Below, piece after piece: positions 20,319-29,135 of a DNA stretch of 34,548 nt. The DNA comes from Chara braunii (lineage: Eukaryota > Streptophyta > Charophyceae > Charales > Characeae), in the NCBI GenBank assembly GCA_003427395.1, contig BFEA01000623.1, forward strand, positions 713,751 to 748,298, in the 5' to 3' direction. The position numbers were made by a program, and so were the translations under genes. Each line of letters begins with the position of its first letter. The stretch's first letter is position 1. Below the pieces are notes generated by a model. It was not told where the DNA came from. It saw nothing but the letters and a program-made list of their open reading frames with translations, and did no database searches.

Positions 20319-20919
20319 CAAGCAAATAACCCTGTCATCCATAAGTCAAACCCACGACACTGACGCAAATATGGTAGTCGAAAGGAAGAAGAGCAAAGAG
20401 AAAGAAAGAGAGAAAGAGAAAGAGAAAGAGAAAGAATCGACGCGTCAGAATCCTGAACGTGACAGATAGCCACAAGATATGAATTAAGCGCAAGGCTATG
20501 GGCGTCATGCCCATGAACCGTATACTCGCCAAGCTCAAGCGGCGGATGACCGGACTAGTTTCGCCCGATCGCCGTATCGGAGTTCGTCAGGGGTCTACGT
20601 CACGATAAAAAAACGACGCGTCAACTGGCCCCGGCCCATACCGGGGAACCCACGAAAGACCCACAACAACGCACCCGACCTATACTAGGGAACTCTCAAA
20701 AAACAACAACAGCACCCCCTGCCCATACGGGACCCTCTTTAGTGAAACGCTTAGCCCTGTGCAAAAACGACCCCACCACTGCCGTTTTCTGGCGCTTGCT
20801 CACATACGAGCAGTTGTCCTACAGTCTTCGGAAACAAATACCCCGTTTGAGATCGCAATTTTGATTCTTGTGCACAGCGGCGCACTTCACACCAATTGGC
20901 CCATCCAGGAGGCTCCCAT
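20319..20919 (-). repeat. Penelope pLTR-like repeat, upstream copy, fused to truncated C-terminus
   Basis: It matches 14956-15960 with two internal deletions. The first joins CAACTGG to CCCCGGCCC at 20625-20632, removing about 180 bp. The second joins GACCCTCTTTAG to TGAAACGCTTAG near 20740, removing about 185 bp of coding end. A tandem partial copy upstream of a body is the usual layout for Penelope insertions, where it supplies the 5' pLTR. Confidence 0.75.
20548..20595 (-). ncRNA. Candidate hammerhead ribozyme in upstream pLTR
   Basis: On the - strand: stem-I arm GACC then C, core CTGACGA (20590-20584), an arm with CCGAT pairing ATCGG, then core GAAAC (20562-20558), a tiny stem III AC/GT around TA, cleavage-site GTC (20555-20553), and C then GGTC pairing back to GACC. 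The core fits CTGANGA...GAAA...NUH. Weak points are a C.C mismatch next to the cleavage site, a bulge and mismatch in stem II and a 2-bp stem III. Short-stem-III type I hammerheads are known in Penelope pLTRs, and the strand and place are right. Confidence 0.45.
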
Positions 20920-21114
20920 AATTGAGGGAGGATACATTCATCTGCATTTGATGGGCCAATTGGTGTGAAGTGTGCCGCTGTGCACAAGAATCAGAATTGT
21001 GTTGTGAAATGGGGTATTTGTTTCCAAAGCCTGCAGGACAACAGCTCGTATGTGAGCAAGCGCAAGAAAACAGCGGGGGTGGGGTCGTTTTTGCATCGGG
21101 CTAAGTGTTTCACT
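20741..21114. repeat. Foldback: inverted Penelope C-terminal copies
   Basis: Arm 1 (20741-20905) and arm 2 (20950-21114) are inverted copies of the same coding segment. The innermost 23 bases pair perfectly (20883-20905 with 20950-20972) around a 44-base loop. The loop has its own small hairpin, CTCCC/GGGAG. A read-through transcript of either strand would form a long dsRNA stem. Confidence 0.85.
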
Positions 21115-21364
21115 AGTCTGCCAGGTGCTGAAGCAGCGTTCTTGTTTACCTTAAAAGTGGAACTGACATTGCGGGGCTTCCGTGACGGGATTTTTTATCA
21201 AGCACTTCGAAATTTTTCCTCCAAATTTGGGGGACTTTGGGGAGAATGGGTTGATTCTTTGACAGGATGGGATAAATTTTCCCGAATATGAATCCGGACT
21301 AAAGCGAGTCCGGTATGGGCTGGGGGCGTCGCTGTTGTTTTTTGAGAGTTCCCCGGTATAGGCC
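20943..21364 (+). pseudogene. Inverted partial Penelope copy (C-terminus and pLTR start)
   Basis: The + strand frame 20965-21291 encodes 108 residues nearly matching the C-terminal fragment at 15975-15610, ending at the same WDKFSRI and TGA. It continues through the start of the pLTR with CCGGACTAAAG and GTATGGGCTGGGGGCG, and similarity stops near 21364. It is 5'-truncated as usual for reverse-transcribed copies. Confidence 0.8.
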
Positions 21365-21815
21365 TCGACAGAGAGAGGCGACCAGAAAACAGCAAGTCAT
21401 TGCACAGGGACAATGCTCAACAACATCCTTATATTGTATTCGAATGTGGATGAAACTTAGCAGTGCGAGTACCGTACGTTAATGATTGAAAGCAAACAGC
21501 ATAACATTGGTTCATCCTGGTAACAGGACTCTGTTGTATTAGAAGCGGCGTTCTTGTTTGCAAGCGGCTGTTGAGAGCCGTAACAATAGACTTTGCTGAT
21601 TAGTAAGGGGCTGGTTGCTAGTTGTAGATCCTGATAACAAGACTCGGTTGTAAAAATCACATCAGCAATAGCGTGCGGCTGTTAGCTTAGCTTTGATCGC
21701 AGATCATCTAAATGCTCCCGAGACAATAAAACAGGCGGTGCTTCTTACTTACTTCTCGTCGAATCCCCAAACTTAAGTTAGAGAAGAGATCATAAGAGAT
21801 CGAAAAATTTTAGTA
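21365..21815. other. Unassigned DNA downstream of the Penelope cluster
   Basis: No ORF with support. The phrase CATAACATTGGTTCATC occurs here near 21503 and again at about 21981, suggesting a local duplication or shared element. GTAACAGGACTCxGTTGTA-like phrases recur at about 21520 and 21635 in the same order. Confidence 0.3.
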
Positions 21816-22036
21816 ATGAGATATAGTATCAGTAAAGAAAAGTATGAAGGATGGAAATTTGTGGTCATCCAACACATGGAATTTCATAAGTTGGGCCTTA
21901 GAGAGCATGCGGTCCAGAGAATTGGGGAAAAGAAATACGTAGAGTATGTCTGCTACTTTCATGATCACGCTGGTAAACTACATAACATTGGTTCATCACT
22001 AGAGACAGTTGAGCAGGCCAGGGCTAAGCTCAGGTG
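21816..22036 (+). CDS. Putative exon of unknown protein
   Basis: An ATG-started open frame of about 73 codons with ordinary, non-repetitive composition: KYEGWKFVVIQHMEFHKLGL, then EYVCYFHDHAGKLHNIGSSL and VEQARAKL. It ends where CTCAG meets GTGAAT (22034), which would be a good splice donor; otherwise it reads one Arg and a TGA. I do not recognise the family. It could be a small gene, an exon or a retroelement remnant. Confidence 0.3.
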
Positions 22037-22262
22037 AATGTAAAAGTGCTCAGATTTTCTCTTGAAGATCCAATGATTTGCATTTTCTCTCAGAATTCTG
22101 CAGTCATTCATTGGTCGTTACTCGACAACATTCAGTCGCCTGAGACATCGTGGGTGATCCTCAGTCAAAACTGATGTTATTCAAACATCGTACAAATCAG
22201 CATCAATCAAATAGTATTCTCATTAGAGACATTCAAATCTGCTTCAATACCCATCTCAGCAC

Positions 22263-22487
22263 ATGAGTACAATTCAGTCCTTTCCGGTCAGTGGATTAGT
22301 TTTAGCCAACCTACACCAGATTGCTCTCAAAGATGCTTTCCATCATCAATATGTCAGTGCAATTGGTTTCAAGCAAGAAGATATGTCAATCTTCGTAGTT
22401 CTCACTATGCAGCATAGCTACGACCCAGAACCGTGGAAAGGGATCGGGACTCTTCGGGGTCCGACATCTAGTACCATTTTCCGGTAA
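22263..22487 (+). CDS. Putative second exon of unknown protein
   Basis: An open frame containing LANLHQIALKDAFHHQYVSA and GFKQEDMSIFVVLTMQHSYD, with ordinary codon usage. Possible acceptors CATCTCAG (about 22252-22259) and TTCCGGTCAG (about 22282-22291) lie at its start, so it could follow the piece at 21816-22036 after an intron of about 220 bp. No homologue is known to me. The last 20 codons run into GC-rich repeated DNA. Confidence 0.25.
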   Translation: MSTIQSFPVSGLVLANLHQIALKDAFHHQYVSAIGFKQEDMSIFVVLTMQHSYDPEPWKGIGTLRGPTSSTIFR

Positions 22488-22879
22488 CCGGTCCGGATGG
22501 CTGGCCCCCAGGCCAACGGGCAAATTTTTTTTGGGCGGCGCAAGACATTTTTTCACGCCCTGGGCCGCTCCAAAAAAATTGCCCCATATTTTTTTCGGCA
22601 TTGGGGCACCGTCCGAAAAGGGCGGAAAATGACCGAACAACACAAGTTCGCAGCGGAAAATGGCCGAACAACACTAGCGTGTCGGAGGGCTGCACGCCAC
22701 TTATGTTCACACAGTGTTCAAGCGCGGCGCACCACTTATGTTCGAATACAAGTTCATAGCCCGCCAGTGGAGCCGCAAAGGAGTAGTAGTTGAAAATGCC
22801 ACGGTTTTTCGCATTGTAAAATGCAAGTATATCTGCTGCGCGTTTTGGCGTCTTCGGATTCAATGCACACAACACAAAA
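22488..22879. other. GC-rich spacer with short palindromes
   Basis: It contains the palindrome CCGGTAACCGG (22480-22490) and T-tract segments. A 67-codon frame follows an ATG near 22739 (FEYKFIARQWSRKGVVVENA) but runs into microsatellite, so it is not claimed as a gene. Confidence 0.3.
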
Positions 22880-22922
22880 ACGATATGGAGACTTACCTGT
22901 TCTTTCTCCCTCTCTTTGTGCG

Positions 22923-22959
<37 letters not shown>

Positions 22960-23023
22960 TAAGTGTAGTAGTGTATATTTCCATGTTCTAGTAGAAGATT
23001 CATTCGGTTTTGCTCATCCTACC

Positions 23024-23086
<63 letters not shown>

Positions 23087-23136
23087 NNNNNNNNNNNNNN
23101 NNNNNNNNNNNNNNNNNNNNNNNNNNNNNNNNNNNN

Positions 23137-23179
<43 letters not shown>

Positions 23180-23366
23180 ACACACACACACACACGCACA
23201 CACACACACACACACACACACGTGTGGCAATGTATGTTTCCATGTTCTAGCGGTAGATTCATTCAATTTTGCTCATCCTATCAATGGAAGTACCATGTGT
23301 TCGGATTCAATACAGCAACACAAAAAGGATATGGAGACTTACCTGATCGTTCTCCCTCTCTCTCTC

Positions 23367-23406
<40 letters not shown>

Positions 23407-23467
23407 GTGTAGTAGTGTATGTTTCCATGTTCCAGTAGAAGATTCATTCGATTTTGCTCATCCTACC

Positions 23468-23503
<36 letters not shown>

Positions 23504-23573
23504 CCCCCTCCCCAACACACACACACACAAACGCACAAATATAACAACACACACACACACGCACAAATATGAC

Positions 23574-23629
<56 letters not shown>

Positions 23630-23729
23630 TGGCAATGTATTTCCATGTTCTAGCGGTAGATTCATTCGATTTTGCTCATCCTATGGAGGGAAGTACCATG
23701 AGGTCAGCCGTGACATTGGAGACTTACCT

Positions 23730-23797
<68 letters not shown>

Positions 23798-24037
23798 TGT
23801 GTGTGTATGTTTGTGTGTGTGTGTGTCTCTCTCTCTGTCTCATACATGCACACACACACACACACACACTCCCACACGCACACGCACGCACACATACACA
23901 TGCACACACACACACACGTCTAGCAGTGTATATTTCCATGTTCTAGCGGTAGATTCATTCCATTTTGCTCATCCTATCGATGGAAGTACCGTGAGGTCAG
24001 CCACGAGAGTGGAGACTTACCTGTTCACTCTCTCTCG

Positions 24038-24087
<50 letters not shown>

Positions 24088-24315
24088 CGCACGCACACAC
24101 ACACACATACGCATACACACATACACACACACATATATTTCCATGTTCTAGCTATAGATTTATTCGATTTTGCTCATCCTATTGATGGAAGTACCTTGAG
24201 GTCAGCCGCGAGATTGGAGACTTACCTGTTCTCTCTCTCCCTCTCTCTCTCTCTCACACACACACATACACACACACACAATCGCGCGCACACACACACA
24301 CACACACACACAAGC
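22880..24315 (+). repeat. Tandem compound repeat: conserved core plus (CT)n(CA)n
   Basis: About seven units of roughly 150-300 bp. Each has a core of TTTCCATGTTCTAG, GATTCATTC, TTTTGCTCATCCTA and, in many, GGAAGTACC. It ends GGAGACTTACCTGTTC, followed by long CT then CA runs. Cores start near 22978, 23238, 23426, 23641, 23933 and 24138. Units differ in microsatellite length. Long 'proteins' here (His-Thr, Ser-Leu runs) are artefacts. Further units lie at 25976-26116 and 26298-26345. Confidence 0.9.
23087..23136. other. Assembly gap of 50 N
   Basis: Exactly 50 unknown bases inside a CA repeat; the true length is probably unknown. Confidence 1.
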
Positions 24316-25078
24316 ATGTCCCTCTACTGGGTGGACTATCCACGATGCCATCATACACCACATTCTCTCATAGCATATCCCACATGCAGAGTAGGGCATA
24401 CAATTATTGCAAACGCCATCGGATCTCCTTCTTTCTTGCTCGACAAACAACAAACTCAACAGCCTAAGCAGGAAAATAGAGAACCACATGAGCCGCTTAT
24501 AAAGCACTGTGCTGAAGGGCTAACACCACCAGGACAAACTGTTGCAGAACAAATTCTGCAGCAGCTAGACACCCTTGTTTTGGATGACCCCCTCTTGCCA
24601 CAGTCGTCATCGTCGTCAGTCCACAGAGAAGGAATCAATGCAGAGGAAACCCAAAACACTTGCTCAATGTCGTTCTGTGATGATCCACCTAAGATTCGGC
24701 TAGCATGTGGGCTGCATGCATTGTGTCATGAGGATTATGAAGGCACAACCCGTGCATTTTTTTGTTTTTATACGTATGATGACAGTCAATATTGCACTCA
24801 CGTCGGGCACCTTGACATGTCATGTCCAATTGTAAACAGGGGCTCGAACGGCAATGCCTCTACAATTGCGGCCGGCGTACCTCTGCGTTCCTTGCCTTTG
24901 GGAGCCATGTTACCTGCGATATCTGTCTATGTCGTGCCATTCGGTGCACCAACTGCAACTGCGAGAATTAGATGCGATGCTTCCATAGTCTGCACCCAAA
25001 TCGGTGTTGTCCGGTCTGCAGGAGTGGTCACCTACCATATGCAACAGCTACTCCTCATCTTGCAACCCGACCACTGAT
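24316..25078 (+). pseudogene. Broken Cys/His-rich, RING-like ORF
   Basis: The main frame encodes non-repetitive sequence with LACGLHALCHEDYEGTTRAF and YCTHVGHLDMSC. Near 24860 another frame takes over, with CLYNCGRRT, then GSHVTCDICLCRAIRC and, after one TAG, RCCPVCRSGHL. The spacing C-x3-C...GH-x2-CDxC...C...CPVC is that of a RING finger, the zinc domain of ubiquitin ligases. A frameshift plus a stop make it a pseudogene or a mis-assembled gene. The start is unclear because the upstream DNA is microsatellite. Confidence 0.4.
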
Positions 25079-25139
25079 TGACATCTCGTGTCATTCTACA
25101 GTCATATGCTCCAACGGTCTGTATAGAGAATCTATTGAA

Positions 25140-25141
<2 letters not shown>

Positions 25142-25192
<51 letters not shown>
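25142..25192 (+). repeat. (CT)n microsatellite
   Basis: About 25 CT dinucleotides in an uninterrupted run, next to the broken RING-like ORF. Confidence 0.95.
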
Positions 25193-25820
25193 GCTTTATT
25201 TTGTCCTTCTCCCTGTCGTCTACTCCCTCTCCTTGTGTACTACTTATAAACGCATGTGAATGAGAGTCATTGAGAGAACAGACGAAATATAATTAACCTT
25301 GCCTTTTTTTTATAACGTGCAAGTGGGCTGTAAAGGCACATTACGGCCCACGGGGATGTGGGCAGCTAGCGCTCAACCATCATCAACATGGCCAGCCTTG
25401 TATGTGATAGGCACAATAAGAAGGTAACTACAAAAACTAAGAAAATGGGAGGCCTCCCAATGTTAGTTGATGAAAATATAATCAACAAAACGATATAGCG
25501 AATTTATTGTGTCTCGTATTGTTTTTACCTCTGGGTTGGCCCATCTCAAGTGTGTTGCATTGCTTGTGTAAAGGTGCGATTCCTTCCTTGTTTAAAGGTA
25601 AGGTTCTGAATAGATATTGACTTCACATGCAAAATTGTTTCATTGGTGGATTGGCTAATCTTGAGAATGCTTCATTGTCTGCAATACAGGAAAGGTTGCT
25701 ATGACTTTGGATCTACTCGTCTGGGTGGAATAGGGGAAGTTGTGGTGGTATTTTATAACATACGTGGGGGTGTCGCTAACTGATGTGGTGAGTCCTTAAC
25801 CATTATTCAAATGAATTCTG
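25193..25820. other. Intergenic DNA before the ribozyme
   Basis: AT-rich, without a supported ORF. Splice-like signals (AAAGGTAAGG near 25596; TCTGCAATACAGG near 25678) occur but have no convincing exons around them. Confidence 0.3.
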
Positions 25821-25822
25821 GG

Positions 25823-25879
25823 CAGACTGTCAGGGTTCAACCTCCTGATGAGTCGGTGAAAGTCCGATGAAATAGTTTG
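25823..25879 (+). ncRNA. Type III hammerhead ribozyme
   Basis: All core elements are present in order. Stem III 5' arm CAGACTGT (25823-25830) pairs 8 bp with ATAGTTTG (25872-25879, two G.T). The cleavage site is GTC, after C25831. Stem I is GGG/CCT around TTCAA, with an A.C mismatch at 25832/25844. The core CTGATGA is at 25845-25851. Stem II GTCGG/CCGAT (one G.T) closes a TGAAAGT loop, and GAAA is at 25869-25872. Two of the three weak pairs look like C-to-T decay at CpG sites (TCGG to TCAG; CCGAC to CCGAT). Type III hammerheads are known from plant retrozymes and viroid-like RNAs. Activity is not proven. Confidence 0.8.
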
Positions 25880-25887
25880 GCACAGTC

Positions 25888-25936
25888 ATGCGTTTTTTGA
25901 GTGTATAGCGAATATGACACCACACGCATACACACA

Positions 25937-25967
<31 letters not shown>

Positions 25968-26072
25968 TCTTGTGGCAGTGTATATTTCCATGTTATAGCG
26001 GTAGATTCATTCAATTTCGCTCATCCTATCGATGGAAGTACCATGAGGATAGCCACGAGTGGAGACTTACCT

Positions 26073-26118
<46 letters not shown>

Positions 26119-26400
26119 CAACATTTGCATCTGACAACACCTTAGTCCATACTCACACCGAGATTTCTTTTCAATGTATCTGTCGGTGGCGGTGTATCTT
26201 CCTATGTTCCTGCGAAAGATTCCTTCTAATTTTGCACATTGGCAGGCTGCTCAATTGATGCACACATGAAAAAAAAAGACAAAAAGTGTGGCAGTGTATA
26301 TTTCCATGTTCTGGCTGAAGATTCATTCCGATTTTGCTCATCCTACACACACACTGACAGACATGCTTTTTTTAAGTGTATAGCGAATATGACAACACAC
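25888..26400 (+). repeat. Second cluster of compound repeat units downstream of the ribozyme
   Basis: GAGTGTATAGCGAATATGAC at 25898-25917 recurs as AAGTGTATAGCGAATATGAC at about 26371. Between them lie CA and CT runs and two core units like those at 22880-24315 (TTTCCATGTTATAG at 25985; GGAGACTTACCTGTTC at 26061; TTTCCATGTTCTGG at 26300). Similarity of the two ends begins just after the hammerhead stem III arm. Confidence 0.7.
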
Positions 26401-26564
26401 CGAGGTAATGTATGTACGTATGCGTTTTTTTTTTCGCCCCCGGAAAACACGGGGAATCCGAAAAGGGGATCTGGATCTTTTGGAGAATTTCGGTGTTCCG
26501 GAAGTTGGAAGGCAGGGGCCTGGATTCGGTCCGGGGTCCGGTCCGGCATAACTATGGTTTGCAG

Positions 26565-26795
26565 GAGGTCCTGATTATGATCGAAGGATCTATGTGAAGA
26601 AGGCCAAGGGAACTCATAAGCACTTTGACTCGGTCTGGATCTCAGCAACCAAATATCTTGAAGAGAGGGAGAGAGAGCTTGATGAAAGTGACCCAAAGCT
26701 GATCCGTAGCTTTGGACCCAAGCTCTACACTAATTACCCTAGGCCTCCAGTCCCTTTCTCCTTACAGATGGCTCTTACTGGGGTGACTCGTTGAT
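26565..26795 (+). CDS. Putative exon of unknown protein
   Basis: After a possible acceptor GTTTGCAG (26557-26564) the frame reads GPDYDRRIYVKKAKGTHKHF, then SVWISATKYLEERERELDES and DPKLIRSFGPKLYTNYPRPP, ending at TGA 26792. Composition is that of a normal soluble protein and differs from the repeats around it. I do not recognise the family. It may be an exon or a captured gene fragment. Downstream fragments (FCAMLDFRIFGLG near 26920) suggest more coding sequence in other frames. Confidence 0.35.
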
Positions 26796-27027
26796 CTCGC
26801 CAAAAGGTGTATCTCCCTTGCAAAGATTGACTACGAGGCAATGACTGAACCCTAGAGTATCGACATTTCAGACAAGGGATCTTCTCCAAGCCATATCTTC
26901 CTACTTTGTGGGAGGAGTTTTGTGCCATGCTTGACTTCCGTATCTTTGGTCTTGGATGGACATATTCAAAACTTGCAGGCTACTAGTGGCTCTATGTTTC
27001 TAGGCCACAACCTCAGGAAGTATGTTG

Positions 27028-27600
27028 TCGAGCGCATCGGTCCCGCGCAGGGCGGGACCCTCCCGACCACGTCACACAGGAGTTGGACTTCTCGCGATAC
27101 ATATGGAGCTTCCGCAGCCGCTCCAGTGGAGTGCACCAGCCATACCCCTACGACAGGATAGGGCCTACACGAGGTACAACTTACCTCCGCCTTACGGGAG
27201 TTGTCACCTCCCTTCGGTGGGCGTATCCTCGCCAAGCTATCAGTCCACAGTACGAAAGCTAATCAGTTGCAATCACAGAGGTGGACCAACAGAGGGTGTT
27301 TCTCGTACGCTGTCCCACTCACACGCGGTCCCACGCCTTTATCAAACCTGCGCGTGAACCGACACATTGAGGGGCTGAAGTCCCAAGCACGACTCGTCGT
27401 CGGTTGACTAGGACGCCCCACTCACCACACGTTACACCACGCCTAGAACATAAAATTAAAAGCGCACACTCTCATAACCTTCCGATGCAGATATCGGTTG
27501 AGCAACACGTGCGAGACACGCGCCTTGAGGGGTTAATCTCTCGACGCTAGATAACTGCCAAGTGCGGTTGAGGACCACACTCTCTTTTGCACCCTGCGGA
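27028..27600 (-). repeat. Terminal region of element R, possible LTR
   Basis: The inverse matches 13877-14693: GAGAAACxCCCTC near 27301, the TACCTCCGCCTTACGGGAG segment near 27182, and the terminal GTCGAGCGCATCGGTCC at 27029. The hairpin GGTCCCGC/GCGGGACC is perfect here (27042-27062). It is shorter than the L counterpart. Confidence 0.5.
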
Positions 27601-28343
27601 GAGCGGGTGGTAAACAGGTTCATACCTATGGTGGCAATCGTTTCTTATTGCCCTGGAGACCAGCTCCATCATCCAAAACCTGGAGAGAATTCAAGGGTTT
27701 GACTTTAACGGCTGCCACGAACTACAACGTCCAACTATAAAAACTGTAAAAAAAAACAAAGGATAAAAGGGGGATCTCCCTTTTCTCTCAAAGCATAATT
27801 TGTTTAACCCTTACGCACGGTCGCAGTAGGTCGTGCGAACGCTCAAGGCATATGTATGTCCATATATAATAAAGGGTTATAAACACGAGACGATCACTTC
27901 TCACAATCACAATGGGATTCCTTCAACCATATATGTATGTAATCGCAGGCAGTGACATCCATAGTTCGAACCACAAAACATACTTGCAATCATATCAAAG
28001 ATTCAATCAAAGTCCATACACTACACGGGGTCAACTTCAACCATTCTTTGCGCTCACACCCCTTGCTTTAACCATACAAACCCCAGTTTTTGTCCAACCT
28101 TCCATAAATAAATGCACTTAGTATCTTTGTTAGATAGTCATTCAATAAAGTCTGGGTGAAAACCCAAATGAAACAATTCAAACCACGGGACTAAAGCCTA
28201 GTTGAATCGTAAACCGACGAAACGGCAACCGACCTGTTATCAGTGATAATAGAAGTCGTTGCCTAAATCTTGAATCGAGACGTCCACAAAAAGTCTGTAC
28301 CATAAGACAGGTCAACGTCCAAAGGTCAAATCTCCATATCACG

Positions 28344-28600
28344 TTCTTACTCAAAATCCTTCTGATAATTAAGCCTAAGTCGACTCCTAAAAAGAAAGGT
28401 AGACTTTTGGCATTACCTCCACTATGCAGGATGGATTGCCAAAATCGCCACATATCATAATATAATATATCTCCTTTTTCTTACTCAAAATCCTTCTGAT
28501 AATTAAGCCTAAGTCTACTCCTAAGCCAGTGCCCAAAGAAAGGTAGATTTTTTGCATAATCTTCACTATGCAGGATGGATTGCCAGAATCGCCACGTATC
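28344..28600 (-). repeat. 134-bp tandem duplication in element R
   Basis: TTCTTACTCAAAATCC starts at 28344 and again at 28478. Both copies continue through AATTAAGCCTAAGTC and CACTATGCAGGATGGATTGC. It duplicates the segment equivalent to L near 13140-13210. Confidence 0.85.
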
Positions 28601-29135
28601 AAATTTCGGCAGCGCTTCCGGTAGGAAAAGTGCCTTCTCAGAATTCATACTAGCCCAAGTATGAAAACAAAAATAATCTTCGACTTTCCAAAGTCAAAAT
28701 TTGTCTAACTCCCTGAATTAGTAAAAATTTGGGCAGCATCGCCTTCAGAAAAACAGACTTCCCAGATTTATATTAAGTCAGATAATAACTCAAAAATAAA
28801 ACTTGAGTTCAACTAAGACAAAATTGAACTAATTCCTTAGATTTGTAAAAAAATTGGCATCACTCCCTTTAGAAAAGTATTGTTCCAAGATTTATACAAA
28901 GTTAGTTTATAATCTAAATAATATTGATTTTCCAAAGTGAAATTTTGTCTAACTCGTTGAATTAGTAAAAATTTGGGTATCATTTCCCTTAGAAAAAAAA
29001 ACTTTCCAGATTCTTACTAAGTCGGATATAAACTTAAACAAAAAAATTGAACTTTTGAAAGTCAGATTTGACTAACTCCTTGGATTTATAGAAATTTCGG
29101 CAGCACTTCTCGTAGAGAAAGTAACTTACCAAGAT
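28601..29135 (-). ncRNA. Stem-loop array I of element R: five hairpins
   Basis: Units at 28601-28648, 28725-28769, about 28848-28893, 28968-29012 and about 29090-29137, roughly 120 bp apart. They are the inverse of the units at 12589-13108: AAATTTCGGCAGCGCTTCC type and AAATTTGGGCAGC type alternate. Pairing is less perfect than in L but the closing AAATTTxGG/CCxxATTT arms are visible in most. Confidence 0.6.

Larger units (their letters stand above)
14956..21364 (-). mobile_element. Permuted Penelope-like element (Chlamys/Naiad type), degenerate, with partial copies
   Basis: Read on the - strand from 20080 downward, the order is CCHC zinc knuckle, coiled coil, GIY-YIG nuclease, linker, DKG motif, RT and C-terminal tail. 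In canonical Penelope elements the GIY-YIG follows the RT. An upstream GIY-YIG is the mark of the Chlamys and Naiad clades described in green algae, protists and animals. pLTR-like repeats flank the body (14956-15602; 20319-20740), each with a hammerhead-like core. A truncated same-strand copy of the C-terminus (20741-20919) and an inverted copy (20943-21364) lie upstream. Several frameshifts and stops make it non-functional. Confidence 0.8.

Noticed and set aside
22916-24185. Long reading frames of His-Thr or Ser-Leu repeats
   Set aside because: They are translations of CA and CT microsatellites in all frames, and one spans an N gap.
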